Part shown: positions 46,413 through 55,546 of the stretch, one piece after another
Layout of the letters: every line of letters starts with the position of its first letter
How positions within the stretch are numbered: position 1 is the first letter of the stretch
DNA from: Desulfopila sp. IMCC35008
Lineage (GTDB): Bacteria > Desulfobacterota > Desulfobulbia > Desulfobulbales > Desulfocapsaceae
Reading direction: 5' to 3'
Length of the DNA: 64,000 bases
Assembly (NCBI RefSeq): GCF_010646885.2
Contig: NZ_CP050700.1
Location: 2,134,501 to 2,198,500 of the forward strand
Notes under the pieces: generated by a model
Told to the model about the DNA's origin: nothing
Database searches by the model: none
Seen by the model: only the letters and a program-made list of their open reading frames with translations
Program-made: the position numbers and the translations under genes

Positions 46413-46775
46413 ATGGAAAAGGACGTATTGGAAAAATTCAGAAATCAGTTAAAAGAAAAGCAGGAAGAGATTCTTGAAGAAGTTGGAAAAACTCTTTCTG
46501 AAATGACAGATCAGACGACTAATATTCCTGATCCCAATGATCGTGCGACAGTTGAATCCGGAAGAAGTTTTGAACTTCGTATTCGCGACAGAGAACGAAA
46601 ACTGCTCTCGAAGATAGACGAAGCATTAAATAGGATCGACGAGGGTACTTTTGGCGTATGCGAGGATTGCGGAGAAGATATCGGCCTGAAAAGGCTGAAT
46701 GCCCGTCCGGTGACAACCTTGTGTATCGATTGCAAAACCATTCAGGAAACCAAGGAAAAATCCAAGGGACTTTGA
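46413..46775 (+). CDS. dksA: DksA/TraR-family zinc finger regulator
   Basis: About 120 aa from the ATG at 46413, behind GAGGAG; the frame also offers a TTG three bases earlier. A coiled-coil N-terminus (KFRNQLKEKQEEILEEVGK) and the four-cysteine zinc finger CEDCGEDIGLKRLNARP...CIDC define the DksA family, which binds the RNA polymerase secondary channel with ppGpp. It is shorter than E. coli DksA (151 aa). Confidence 0.9.
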   Translation: MEKDVLEKFRNQLKEKQEEILEEVGKTLSEMTDQTTNIPDPNDRATVESGRSFELRIRDRERKLLSKIDEALNRIDEGTFGVCEDCGEDIGLKRLNARPVTTLCIDCKTIQETKEKSKGL

Positions 46776-46781
46776 TCTCGA

Positions 46782-47786
46782 ATGCCGGAACTGCGAAAAG
46801 ACCCAGTTCTTGGCCGCTGGATAATTATAAGTAAAGAAAGAGGTAAGCGGCCGACTGACTTCCCAATCGAAAAACCTGAGGTTCTGGGCGGCTTTTGTCC
46901 GTTATGCCCCGGCAACGAGAAAACAACTCCACCTGAAGTCCTCGCTTACCCGACTGATGATCACCATCGGACTGGTACCGGGGATTGGCAAGTTCGTGTT
47001 GTTCCCAATAAATACCCGGCCCTCGTAATAGAAGGTGGTCTTGACAAGGAAGGCGAAGGTCTTTATGACAAGATGAATGGTATCGGTGCTCATGAAGTTA
47101 TAATTGAGAGCCCGAACCATGATGAGCCTTTTTCCCAGCTTCCTCCGGATAAAATGATGCTGGTTTTTAGAGCATACCGGCAGCGCATTAATGATCTTAC
47201 AAGGGATGAGCGCTTCCAGTATGTGATGATATTCAAAAATCATGGAAAAGCAGCTGGCGCTTCTCTCGAGCACTCCCATTCGCAATTAATTGCCTTGCCC
47301 ATCCTGCCCAGAATGATAGTATCTGAGCTGTCAGGGGCACTTTCTTACTATAAATACAAAGAAAGGTGTGTGTTTTGTGACATAATACGTCAGGAAATAC
47401 AACAGGATATACGAGTCGTGTGTCAGAACGAGCATTTCATTACCATCACGCCTTTTGCTCCCCGGACACCTTTTGAAATGTGGGTGTTACCACGCAAGCA
47501 CAGTTCATCATTTAGTTATGCTGATGACAGTATGCTCTACTCTCTTTCGGAAATATTCTCTGAAACACTTAAGAGACTTGATCGATGTATCCCAAACGTT
47601 CCTTTCAATTTTGTACTTCACACCGAGCCGTTACGATCAGGCAGAATGGAACATTATCACTACCATTTTGAGATTGTGCCGAAGCTTACATCGATTGCCG
47701 GTTTTGAGTGGGGTTCCGGTTTTTATATCAATCCAATACCTCCTGAGGAAGCAGCTATCTATTTACGTGAATCCTTTGATAAATAA
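46782..47786 (+). CDS. galT: Galactose-1-phosphate uridylyltransferase
   Basis: The 334-aa HIT-superfamily enzyme exchanges UDP between glucose- and galactose-1-phosphate. It has the zinc ligands CPLCPGNE, the active-site SLEHSHSQLIALP (HxHxQ, His near 163-165) and a second HxH, HYHYHFEIVP. It starts 6 bp after dksA. In a sulfate reducer it may supply sugar nucleotides for surface glycans; related sulfate- or ADP-using transferases are an alternative. Confidence 0.9.
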   Translation: MPELRKDPVLGRWIIISKERGKRPTDFPIEKPEVLGGFCPLCPGNEKTTPPEVLAYPTDDHHRTGTGDWQVRVVPNKYPALVIEGGLDKEGEGLYDKMNGIGAHEVIIESPNHDEPFSQLPPDKMMLVFRAYRQRINDLTRDERFQYVMIFKNHGKAAGASLEHSHSQLIALPILPRMIVSELSGALSYYKYKERCVFCDIIRQEIQQDIRVVCQNEHFITITPFAPRTPFEMWVLPRKHSSSFSYADDSMLYSLSEIFSETLKRLDRCIPNVPFNFVLHTEPLRSGRMEHYHYHFEIVPKLTSIAGFEWGSGFYINPIPPEEAAIYLRESFDK

Positions 47787-47801
47787 TAAAAGGGGGAATG
47801 T

Positions 47802-48152
47802 GTGAAAAAAATACTGCTTGTAGATGACGAAGAGAGTATACAACTTCTTTACAGGGAAGAATTCAGAGATGAGGGCTTCGAAGTCGTATCAGCTCTCAAT
47901 GGGTCTGAGGCGTTAGAAAAGTTCAAGGCAGAACGATTTGACATCGTTATACTTGATATTCAAATGCCTGGTTTGAACGGTATAGAAGTTTTACGCCAGA
48001 TGAAAATGATAGATCCCGATATTCCTGTAATCCTGAGTAGTGCATTTAATGAATACAAACAGGATCTCGGGGCCTGGGCGTCGGACGAATATGTGGTAAA
48101 GTCGGCTGATATGAGTGAATTAAAGGAAACCGTGTTACGACTTATTGGTTAA
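47802..48152 (+). CDS. Single-domain response regulator
   Basis: The 116-aa protein is a lone CheY-like receiver: acidic DDEE (8-11), phospho-acceptor Asp52 (LDIQMPG), Ser81-Ser82 switch region and Lys near 103 (VKSAD). There is no output domain. A GTG start at 47802 follows AGGGGGAA. It lies 16 bp after galT; no kinase is near, so it serves a distant partner. Confidence 0.88.
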   Translation: MKKILLVDDEESIQLLYREEFRDEGFEVVSALNGSEALEKFKAERFDIVILDIQMPGLNGIEVLRQMKMIDPDIPVILSSAFNEYKQDLGAWASDEYVVKSADMSELKETVLRLIG

Positions 48153-48210
48153 GCCCGGTCAAATTATTAGTTTTCTATCTCATCTGTTGAGATTTTAATC
48201 GTAGGCTGCA

Positions 48211-48933
48211 ATGAAAGATATACAGAGTCAGGAAGATCATCGCAGGATCAATATTAAAAAGGTCGGTGTTAAGACAATCTCCTATCCTGTGACTGTTCTT
48301 GATAAAGCAAAGAGCCGTCAACAGACCATCGCCACAGTAAACATGTATGTTAACCTGCCTCACCATTTCAAAGGCACACACATGAGCAGGTTTGTTGAGA
48401 TCCTGAACCAGTTTCACGGTGCTATAGATCTCAGGAATTTCCAGACTATCCTTGAGGAAATGAAGGAGAGGCTACAGGCTGAGGCCTCTCATATGGAGAT
48501 CGAGTTTCCCTTTTTCCTTGATAACGGTCGAACCAGGGAATCACTGCATGTTCATCGATACAGATGCATGATGTGCGGATCGCTTGATGAGGAACCTGAT
48601 CTCGAATTCCGTATTAACGTCCCGATATACCTTCCTGTTTCAAGGCAGCAGGTCGCAGCTCTTCCCCGCTCCACAGGGCGATGGGGGCAGGCGAGTATAT
48701 CTGTTCGGTTCACAGTTTTTATGTGGATTGAGGACCTTATACTTGCTATAGAAAATAGGATTACCCGTGAAATCGAAAGAGTCGCAGAAAACGACGTTAC
48801 CGAACTTTCAGTTGAAGTGGTAACCCGCAATATCGGTGAATGCCTGAGTGAAATGGAAGAAGTGAGGTCTTATAGCGTACGGGTTGAAAATCTCTGCGAC
48901 GCCTATTCGACTTTCGCGATGATGGCTTCATAA
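48211..48933 (+). CDS. folE2: GTP cyclohydrolase FolE2 (type IB)
   Basis: The 240-aa protein matches FolE2/MptA: VGVKTISYPVTVLDK, the KGTHMSRFVEILN signature, RYRCMMCGSLDEEPDLE and a C-terminal CSFxMMAS-like YSTFAMMAS. It makes 7,8-dihydroneopterin triphosphate for folate. FolE2 can use metals other than zinc. It sits upstream of glyS. Confidence 0.92.
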   Translation: MKDIQSQEDHRRINIKKVGVKTISYPVTVLDKAKSRQQTIATVNMYVNLPHHFKGTHMSRFVEILNQFHGAIDLRNFQTILEEMKERLQAEASHMEIEFPFFLDNGRTRESLHVHRYRCMMCGSLDEEPDLEFRINVPIYLPVSRQQVAALPRSTGRWGQASISVRFTVFMWIEDLILAIENRITREIERVAENDVTELSVEVVTRNIGECLSEMEEVRSYSVRVENLCDAYSTFAMMAS

Positions 48934-48972
48934 AAATCAATTACCCGCAATAATAAACTTTATCAGCAAAAT

Positions 48973-51057
48973 ATGACTATGCGTGATTTACTTTACGAAA
49001 TTGGAACGGAGGAACTTCCGGCAAGTTTTGTTAAACCGGCCTTGAAGCAATTACATGATTCGTTTATCGCCAAAACATCAGAATTAAAAATTGATCATGG
49101 TGCAATTGAACTAAAAGGGACTCCGAGAAGGTTAGCGCTTATTGTTCGCGGACTCGCTGAAAAACAGCCGGACATTCATGAGGAATTGGTCGGGCCCTCT
49201 GTCAAAGCCGGGGTTGATGGAGATGGTAAATATACAAAAGCAGCTATTGGCTTTGCCAAATCACGTGGAGCAGAGGTCACAGAACTAAGTAGAGTGGATA
49301 CCCCAAAGGGAGAGTACCTCATGCTGGTCAGGGAGGTGAATGGTCAAGAGACCCTCCAACTCCTGAAATCTGTTCTGCATGAATTACTTATCGAATTGTC
49401 GTTTCCCAAATCCATGAGATGGGGAGTTAACCATCACGCTTTTGCCCGCCCCATTCAATGGCTTTTACCCCTCTACGGTGAAGAGATTATTCCGCTGGAG
49501 CATGAAGGTATTATTGCCTCCAATAGTACTATGGGGCACCGGTTTCACCATAATCATCCAATTATCATTTCCAGTGTGGATGAATATGAAAAGGCCCTGC
49601 TGGAACATGATATCATCGTAGATATTGACGAGAGACGTGGTCGTGTTGTCAAGGAAATTACCGCTGCTGTGGAGCAGACAGAATTTACAGGTAGGGCCAC
49701 TGTCGCCGTTGATGAAAATCTTGTCGATCTGGTAACAAACCTGGTTGAAAAGCCTTTCGGGGTTTGTGGTAGATTCGAAGATAAATTTCTACAGGTTCCT
49801 GATGAGGTACTCATTACCTCCATGAGAGAACATCAGAAATATTTCCCGGTAATTGGTAGTGACGGTAAGTTACAACCCGGCTTTGTTGCTGTAAATAACA
49901 CTAAGGTAAGAGATACAGCCATTACCCGAAAGGGTCATGAGCGTGTCCTTCGTGCCCGGCTTGAGGATGCTCTGTTTTTCTTTAATAGTGATTGTGCAGG
50001 AACTCTTGAGGATAAACGAAAACGGCTGGATGGCATTATCTTTCAGGCAAAGCTTGGTACCATGCTTGAAAAGAGCGACAGGCTGATCAAGCTCGCTGTT
50101 CTTTTATGTAAAAAAACAGGTTCAGAGAAGGCCGAAAAGGCAGGACGTGCTGCATTCCTGTGCAAGGCTGATCTTATCTCAGATATGGTAGGGGAGTTTC
50201 CGTCACTTCAAGGTGTTATGGGAAGCGCTTACGCTATCAATGATAAAGAAGATGAGGAGGTCGCTCTCGCCATCAGGGAACACTATATGCCGAAACGTGC
50301 CGGAGCAGAACTTCCTTCAAGTGAGCTTGGCGCACTAGTCGGCCTTGCAGACAGAATTGATACTATCGCAGGTTGTTTTGGTATAAATCAGGTACCAACC
50401 GGTACGGCAGACCCATTTGGACTCCGTCGCCTGTCTCTTGCTGTTTTGAGCATTATCAATAGCAGGGGATATAGCCTCTCGTTGCGGGAAATCATGCATA
50501 AGGCCCTTGCGTTGTATGGAGACAAGGTTGACGGTAGTAGCGATACTGTAGAGAAAATTTGTGCATTTATCCAGGGACGCTTTACCAACGATTGTGTAGC
50601 CAAGGGTATTGACAGTGGCGTGGTTGAAGCTGTTACAGCTGTGGAGTTCGACGATGTATGTAATGCTATTGAGCGGATCGATGCTTTAAACGAGATAAAG
50701 AAAGAGGATGCTTTCCCTGTCTTGGCGGCATCGTTTAAGAGAATACGCAACATTACCAAAGACACGAACAGTACTGACGTTGCCCCCGCGCTCTTTTGTG
50801 AAAAAGCCGAAAAAGAGCTGTATAGCATTTTTGTGGAGGTCGAATCGGAGATGAAAGGGCTTCTTGCCAATGGTGACTATCCAGCTGCACTTCATGCTAT
50901 GCTGAAAATGAAGAAACCTGTCGACACGTTTTTTGATGATGTAATGGTAATGGCTGATGATGACAAGATAAGGCAAAATCGATTGAACATGCTGAGAGGT
51001 ATTGGTCAGCTCATCCTGCAGATAGCTGATATCTCGAAAATACAGGAAGGAAAATAA
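48973..51057 (+). CDS. glyS: Glycine--tRNA ligase beta subunit
   Basis: The 694-aa subunit starts MTMRDLLYEIGTEELPASFVKPAL, the typical GlyS opening, and has KSMRWG, GHRFHH, REHQKYFPV, ADRIDTIAGCF and GTADPFGLRR. The alpha/beta enzyme charges tRNA-Gly and needs glyQ, which is not adjacent here although glyQS are usually paired. A bidirectional terminator follows. Confidence 0.95.
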   Translation: MTMRDLLYEIGTEELPASFVKPALKQLHDSFIAKTSELKIDHGAIELKGTPRRLALIVRGLAEKQPDIHEELVGPSVKAGVDGDGKYTKAAIGFAKSRGAEVTELSRVDTPKGEYLMLVREVNGQETLQLLKSVLHELLIELSFPKSMRWGVNHHAFARPIQWLLPLYGEEIIPLEHEGIIASNSTMGHRFHHNHPIIISSVDEYEKALLEHDIIVDIDERRGRVVKEITAAVEQTEFTGRATVAVDENLVDLVTNLVEKPFGVCGRFEDKFLQVPDEVLITSMREHQKYFPVIGSDGKLQPGFVAVNNTKVRDTAITRKGHERVLRARLEDALFFFNSDCAGTLEDKRKRLDGIIFQAKLGTMLEKSDRLIKLAVLLCKKTGSEKAEKAGRAAFLCKADLISDMVGEFPSLQGVMGSAYAINDKEDEEVALAIREHYMPKRAGAELPSSELGALVGLADRIDTIAGCFGINQVPTGTADPFGLRRLSLAVLSIINSRGYSLSLREIMHKALALYGDKVDGSSDTVEKICAFIQGRFTNDCVAKGIDSGVVEAVTAVEFDDVCNAIERIDALNEIKKEDAFPVLAASFKRIRNITKDTNSTDVAPALFCEKAEKELYSIFVEVESEMKGLLANGDYPAALHAMLKMKKPVDTFFDDVMVMADDDKIRQNRLNMLRGIGQLILQIADISKIQEGK

Positions 51058-51084
51058 TATTTAAATCATCTGATTTTTTAGAAT

Positions 51085-51125
51085 AAAAAAAAGGCTGCAC
51101 TCCTTTTCGGAATGCAGCCTTTTTT
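51085..51125. terminator. Bidirectional terminator between glyS and the cytochrome gene
   Basis: An AAAAAAGGCTGC-type stem of about 17 bp with one mismatch, a short loop and flanking A and T runs. It ends convergent glyS (plus) and the cytochrome c gene (minus). Confidence 0.92.
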
Positions 51126-51146
51126 ATCAAATGCAGGAGAATAAAG

Positions 51147-51569
51147 TTACTTCTTCGGATGACAGGTAGAACATTTTTTAAGGTCTTTCTTTGCTGCATC
51201 TTTTTTAGCTACTTCTTTGTGACATTCAAGACAATTGCCGTGGGCAGCACCTTTAAAGGTGTCGAGCTTAAGTTTTCCTTTTGTCTTGCCACCAAGTTTT
51301 TCCGGATTGTGACAAGACTCACACTTGCCAATCTCCTGACCTTCAACGTAAGCGACTTGCTTACCTTCTGCGTCCATGCCGTGGTGGCAATCAGCACATT
51401 TCAGAGCATCCTGATGGGCTTTGTGTGGGAAAATTGCTGGCTTCGGTTTTTTTGAATCAGTGGTCTCAAGCTTCATTTCTGCTGGTCCTGTTTCGGAAGC
51501 CAGTGCCAGATTAAAGCCAGCCAGAACAAAACATGCTGCCGCTGCTGCAACTACGATCTTTTTGATCAT
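51147..51569 (-). CDS. Periplasmic tetraheme cytochrome c, class III (c3/c7-like)
   Basis: The 140-aa protein has a signal peptide (cleavage near ALA-S25) and four CxxCH sites: 58-62 (CADCHH), 83-87, 113-117 and 133-137. Extra histidines (PHKAH at 48-52, HH at 62-63, AAH near 110) can be distal ligands. It is a class III cytochrome that would shuttle electrons between periplasmic hydrogenases or formate dehydrogenases and membrane complexes. It has a consensus sigma-70 promoter. ccsB and resB on the same strand, upstream, are maturation genes. Confidence 0.92.
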   Translation of the reverse strand: MIKKIVVAAAAACFVLAGFNLALASETGPAEMKLETTDSKKPKPAIFPHKAHQDALKCADCHHGMDAEGKQVAYVEGQEIGKCESCHNPEKLGGKTKGKLKLDTFKGAAHGNCLECHKEVAKKDAAKKDLKKCSTCHPKK

Positions 51570-51635
51570 GGTAATGTCCTCTTCGGTTAGTGTTTGTATT
51601 ACGAGCGCTATGCTCGAACCTATCGAAATTACCTA

Positions 51636-51664
51636 CTTATACCGATAAAGTACATGTTTGTCAA
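51636..51664 (-). promoter_or_regulatory. Sigma-70 promoter of the cytochrome c gene
   Basis: Read on the minus strand: TTGACA (51664-51659), exactly 17 bp, TATAAG (51641-51636). A small inverted repeat CGAGC-N5-GCTCG (51602-51616) lies in the leader. Confidence 0.75.
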
Positions 51665-51762
51665 ACGGTGGTTGAGTCAGCTATCTACCAGTAATGATTA
51701 CCAACTTGGATGATTTGGAGAGGGTATGTAGTGCTAGTGTGTTAAAAAAACTCTGCAATTTA

Positions 51763-52611
51763 TCAACTTGATCCATAACTGTGTAGTCCTGAAAGAAGAA
51801 AATTTACACCGTAATAGGTAAACAGAACGGAAATAAATCCCAACAATGCCAGCCAGGCGATACGACCCCCGGACCAGCCACGAGTGTAACGTGCATGCAA
51901 GGTCACGGCATATACAAACCATGTGATAAGTGACCATGTTTCTTTCGGATCCCAGCTCCAGTAAGTTCCCCAGGCAGAATTAGCCCAGATCGCCCCGGTG
52001 ATGATACCTGCGCTCAACCATAAAAAACCAAAAACCATGGTTTTATGGGTAATGTCATCTATTACCTTAAAATCAGGAAGTCTTGAGAGGACAGATTTTT
52101 CAGAATCAGAACCAAAATGATATTTAAGAAGGTACATGAGTCCAAGACCAGCAGCAACGGCAAAAGCGGCGTATCCGATAAAGCAGGTAACCACATGGGC
52201 TATGAGCCAGTTCGATTGCAAGGCCGGAACAAGTGGGTTGATTGTCTTATTAATATTGGTGGACAGAGAAGCGTACATCATGGCCACTGCTGCGAATGGG
52301 ACGGCAAAAGCACCTATTATCTTTGTTTTGAACTTCCATTCAATAATCAGGTAAATAAAAATAATGGTCCAGGCAAAGAATACGACCGATTCGTACATAT
52401 TGGTGAGAGGTGCGTGACCGATGCCCATCTGATATGATTCCTGCCAACGCAGACCGATACCAACTGTCTGAATAATTAAAGCTCCAGCGGTAAAGAGAGT
52501 TGCAGCAAGACCGAGGTTTTTCTCAGCCTTGAATATAAATATAAAAACATACAGGAGAGTGGAAAACAAATAAGTAAAAGTTGTTATTCCAAGTAGTTGT
52601 GAACTATCCAT
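51763..52611 (-). CDS. ccsA: Cytochrome c biogenesis protein CcsA/ResC family
   Basis: About 282 aa from the ATG at 52611, behind GGGAG; the frame reaches a TTG at 52626 inside the ribosome site. Eight or so hydrophobic segments and the heme-handling WGTYWSWDPKETWSLITW motif (split WxWDxKE) identify the CcsA/ResC subunit of system II, which delivers heme to apocytochromes. It follows resB by about 70 bp on the same strand. This system would mature the adjacent tetraheme cytochrome. Confidence 0.92.
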   Translation of the reverse strand: MDSSQLLGITTFTYLFSTLLYVFIFIFKAEKNLGLAATLFTAGALIIQTVGIGLRWQESYQMGIGHAPLTNMYESVVFFAWTIIFIYLIIEWKFKTKIIGAFAVPFAAVAMMYASLSTNINKTINPLVPALQSNWLIAHVVTCFIGYAAFAVAAGLGLMYLLKYHFGSDSEKSVLSRLPDFKVIDDITHKTMVFGFLWLSAGIITGAIWANSAWGTYWSWDPKETWSLITWFVYAVTLHARYTRGWSGGRIAWLALLGFISVLFTYYGVNFLLSGLHSYGSS

Positions 52612-52682
52612 TAGTAATACTCCCAAAAATTCAGTGTAGTGATAGAGGTCGTAAATCCTGAATTGGTATTATGGTATTTTTT

Positions 52683-53996
52683 TTAGTTTATCTCTTTCCG
52701 GATGGCTGCTTTTAGTTCCTGAAATGATTTTTCAAACCCAATCTTGTTTTTGTTGGCGGTTCCGGAAAGTAAAAGAGTTTCGGAATTATCCTTACTAAAG
52801 AATATCCACACACGCCTGTGTGAGAGAAAGAACGCTGCGTAGAGGCCCGCCATCATTAACAGACAGCCGAGATAAACGATCCACACTCCTGGGTCTTTGG
52901 CAACCTGTAACCCTGTGGCATACATCTGCTTAGTTGTGATGGTGACTGGGGATCCATTCAGGTCAAAGGTCATTTCCTCGCCGTTTTTGAGCCATTGTAC
53001 CACTGGCTCGTTGGCATCACTCTTTATCCACAGTTTCATTCGCACCACACGATCTCGAATGGCCTCCGCATTAACGACACCAAAAACGAGCCCTTTTTCA
53101 TTCCACTCCACCTGTTGCTGAAAGGGTGCTGGGAATTGCTTCACCATCTTCCCTGAGCCATCAGCAAAGGTAATGATGAAATCGCGGTATCCTTCATAGC
53201 TCGATTGATAAAAGGTGATGCCACGATGCTTGAGTGGGGCATTTACTTCAATATCCTTAGACAGGATTTCTTTACCGTCTTCGAGTATGGTGAGGCGTGA
53301 CAGGTATTCTTTGGGCATACCATTGTCATAAAACTCAATTTCAAAAAGGTCGCAACGAACCTCAAAACCAAGATCAATAGCCTCGGAACTCTTTGAATTA
53401 AAGATCCGAGCGGTCTTCTTTGTTTCGGGGATCATGACGCTTCCCTTGAATCCGGTAAAATGGCCAACAATAGCACCGAGGAAGATGACCAGGATTGAGA
53501 GGTGGACGACGTAAACACCGGTGCGTGACCATCCGCCTTTCTGCCCGGCTACGAGGTATCCGTTATCTGTTTCTTTCCGGGTTACGTTATATCCACGCTT
53601 CTTAAGCAGGGAAATGGTGTCGTCATGACTCAGGTGAGTGCTTGTTGGTATGGATTCGGCAAATGCCATCTTTCTGAGTCTGTCAACCTTGAAAGAGGTC
53701 TGGTCCATTGTGATCTGTTTCCAGACAGCTGGAAATCGATCAATGGAACAGATTATCAGGTTGACACAGAGAAGACCCAGCAATCCAAGAAACCACCATG
53801 ATCCGTACATGTCGGGAATATCGAGGATCTGAAAAAAGCGGGCAGTCGCTTCACCGTAACGGGATATATAGTAGTCATCCGGTTTTTGCTGAAGGACGAG
53901 AGTACCGATGACAGAAGTAAGTGCAATGGTACTAATAGTAAAAATTGCCAGTTTGACGGAGGAGAAAAAACTCCAGATTTGATTGGATTTGCTCAT
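52683..53996 (-). CDS. resB: Cytochrome c biogenesis protein ResB
   Basis: The 437-aa protein has the ResB architecture: FFSSVKLAIFTISTIALTSVIG first membrane segment (split), a second near 70-90 (GLLGLLCVNLIICSIDRFP), a third near 155-175, a large periplasmic domain with NAPLKHRGITFYQSSY, and a last membrane segment near 375-395. It partners CcsA in system II heme attachment. The gene is first in the resB-ccsA unit. Confidence 0.92.
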   Translation of the reverse strand: MSKSNQIWSFFSSVKLAIFTISTIALTSVIGTLVLQQKPDDYYISRYGEATARFFQILDIPDMYGSWWFLGLLGLLCVNLIICSIDRFPAVWKQITMDQTSFKVDRLRKMAFAESIPTSTHLSHDDTISLLKKRGYNVTRKETDNGYLVAGQKGGWSRTGVYVVHLSILVIFLGAIVGHFTGFKGSVMIPETKKTARIFNSKSSEAIDLGFEVRCDLFEIEFYDNGMPKEYLSRLTILEDGKEILSKDIEVNAPLKHRGITFYQSSYEGYRDFIITFADGSGKMVKQFPAPFQQQVEWNEKGLVFGVVNAEAIRDRVVRMKLWIKSDANEPVVQWLKNGEEMTFDLNGSPVTITTKQMYATGLQVAKDPGVWIVYLGCLLMMAGLYAAFFLSHRRVWIFFSKDNSETLLLSGTANKNKIGFEKSFQELKAAIRKEIN

Positions 53997-54326
53997 ATAA
54001 CGTTTAAATATGGGAATGATTGTTATTTTTTAAATTCTAGCTACCATGCGATACGTAAGAATGCAATGAAAAAGCAATGGGGCCGGATTGGCCTCTGGAG
54101 AGTGACGGTTACGTTTTTAGTAATGCATTTAAGCATATCAGTATTAGTGTACGGATTAAATTCAAATTGACAACCAGTTCATGGGATTTCGGACTGTATA
54201 ACAATAGTACAAACCAAGCCAATGCACGGTGCCGGCTCATTATAGATGTATTATTTAAATAGTCAATGCTGCATGCGACAATGTCGTAGTGGCGGACTGG
54301 GCAAATTCGAATATGGAGATTTACAG
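53997..54326. other. Divergent intergenic region resB/Rieske protein
   Basis: About 330 bp with no supported gene. A TTGACA box at 54167 has no properly spaced -10. A short palindrome CGACA-N-TGTCG is present near 54278-54288. Frames here lack ribosome sites. Confidence 0.5.
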
Positions 54327-54647
54327 ATGGATTATGTTCGTATTGGTACTGTTAAGGATCTTGGCTCAACCAAGATTAAATCGTACAAAATATTTGGTCG
54401 TATAATCGCAGTTTTGAAGAAGGCTGACGGGAGTTATGAGGCTATTGAGGCTGCATGCAAACACCAAGGTGCCGATCTTACTACCGGAGAGCGAAAAGGG
54501 TGGACGGTCACCTGTCCACGACATGGCTGGAAGTATGATCTTGAAACCGGACATTGTCTCAATCATGATTCCCTTCCACTCAAAAAATATAATCTAAAAA
54601 TTGATGGAGAGGATATTCATGTTTCGCTTCAACCTATTGAGGAATGA
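54327..54647 (+). CDS. Rieske-type [2Fe-2S] ferredoxin
   Basis: About 106 aa from the ATG at 54327 with GGAG ahead; the frame extends upstream to 54246 without support. Rieske ligands are CKHQGADL (CxH) and CPRHGWKYD (CxxH). The protein is soluble with no transmembrane anchor, resembling the small ferredoxin subunits of dioxygenases and nitrite reductases (NirD type) rather than bc1 Rieske proteins. The redox partner is unknown. Confidence 0.9.
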   Translation: MDYVRIGTVKDLGSTKIKSYKIFGRIIAVLKKADGSYEAIEAACKHQGADLTTGERKGWTVTCPRHGWKYDLETGHCLNHDSLPLKKYNLKIDGEDIHVSLQPIEE

Positions 54648-54684
54648 TTAGGTGATAGGTACGGTTTTATGAAGGAGGAATTCA

Positions 54685-54762
54685 TTGAGCAATGGTGAGA
54701 CAACGGAGTTTTTATTGTTTTTAACGGCAAAATATCTTGCCAACGCCGGTAATAGTTTGTAA
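54685..54762 (+). CDS. Possible 25-aa ORF upstream of rpmB
   Basis: A TTG at 54685 lies 7 nt after a strong AAGGAGG. The frame reads 25 codons (SNGETTEFLLFLTAKYLANAGNSL) and stops. The ribosome site is better than that of many neighbours, but the start is TTG and no family is known. It may be a leader peptide. Confidence 0.25.
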   Translation: MSNGETTEFLLFLTAKYLANAGNSL

Positions 54763-54856
54763 AAAGAACAGTTCCTGAAAGAATTTGATGCAACAAAATT
54801 GATTCATCCTTCCTGTCGGGCAGGCTTGGAAGGTGGTATATAAGGAGATATACAAA

Positions 54857-55051
54857 ATGGCAAAGGTATGCGAAGTTTGTGGAAAGGGACCTGTAACCGG
54901 AAATAATGTTAGTCACGCGCACAACAAGACACGTCGTCGTTGGTTGCCGAACCTGAAAAGGGTTCGCATGGTTACCGAGGGTGGTGGAGTAAAGCGTGCG
55001 AAGGTGTGCACTCGCTGTATCCGTTCCGGAGCAGTAGTAAAACCTGCGTAA
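54857..55051 (+). CDS. rpmB: 50S ribosomal protein L28
   Basis: The 64-aa protein reads [29 protein letters not shown] (split by the family's loop) with CxxC pairs CEVC and CTRC, so it is the zinc-ribbon (C+) form of L28. The ATG at 54857 follows an ideal AAGGAGATATAC; a longer in-frame start at 54833 is not needed. A terminator follows. Confidence 0.95.
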   Translation: MAKVCEVCGKGPVTGNNVSHAHNKTRRRWLPNLKRVRMVTEGGGVKRAKVCTRCIRSGAVVKPA

Positions 55052-55074
55052 CGTTCCGGTATAATAGAATGTAG

Positions 55075-55106
55075 AAGGCGAGTGGGCGACCAACTCGCCT
55101 TTTTTG
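55075..55106 (+). terminator. Rho-independent terminator of rpmB
   Basis: AAGGCGAGT (55075-55083) pairs with 55093-55101 across a 9-nt loop, followed by six T. Confidence 0.85.
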
Positions 55107-55120
55107 TTGAGGGTGAGATG

Positions 55121-55375
55121 ATGGCTGAAGATGAGTTGAAATTTCTTTCATATGACAAAGCAGTAGCGCTGGTGGGAGCTATCCAGGAAGAAGAGGATAT
55201 TGACCGGCCTAATAAACGTATCCTTACTGTGTATAGCAATACAGATCGCGAATTATGTTGGTTTGATTTCGACGATATAATGGAAGCGGTTGGTGATGTA
55301 CCTAAGGGGGAGAAGAAGGAAGCTGTTCAGAATTATATACTGAACCACATTCCGGAATGGGCCCTGGAACAGTAA
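55121..55375 (+). CDS. Small conserved-looking acidic protein, unknown function
   Basis: About 84 aa from the ATG at 55121 (GAGGG seven bases upstream; ATG at 55118 also possible). The longer frame starting at 55082 runs through the rpmB terminator and is rejected. It is acidic and soluble (DELKFLSYDKAVALVGAI, then ELCWFDFDDIMEAVGDVP). No motif was recognised. It is followed by its own terminator. Confidence 0.65.
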   Translation: MAEDELKFLSYDKAVALVGAIQEEEDIDRPNKRILTVYSNTDRELCWFDFDDIMEAVGDVPKGEKKEAVQNYILNHIPEWALEQ

Positions 55376-55400
55376 TTGACTGTCGCTCAATAATTTCTAG

Positions 55401-55436
55401 AAAAGGCTGCATAACCATTTGTTATGCAGCCTTTTT
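55401..55436. terminator. Bidirectional terminator
   Basis: A perfect 15-bp stem AAAAGGCTGCATAAC (55401-55415) with its complement at 55421-55435 and a T run. It shares the AAAAGGCTGCA arm with the terminator at 51085. Confidence 0.93.
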
Positions 55437-55546
55437 TTCTGCCTTTCCCCTGATCCTCAGCAAGCTTTGCATAGCAAGGGACACTTGCTCCATCGGATCG
55501 GGCGCTGCCGTACTGAAGAAGAGGCTAGGGTGTTGGTGTACAAAGT

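Noticed and set aside
54629..55093. 154-aa minus-strand ORF
   Set aside because: Antisense to rpmB, low-complexity shadow translation.
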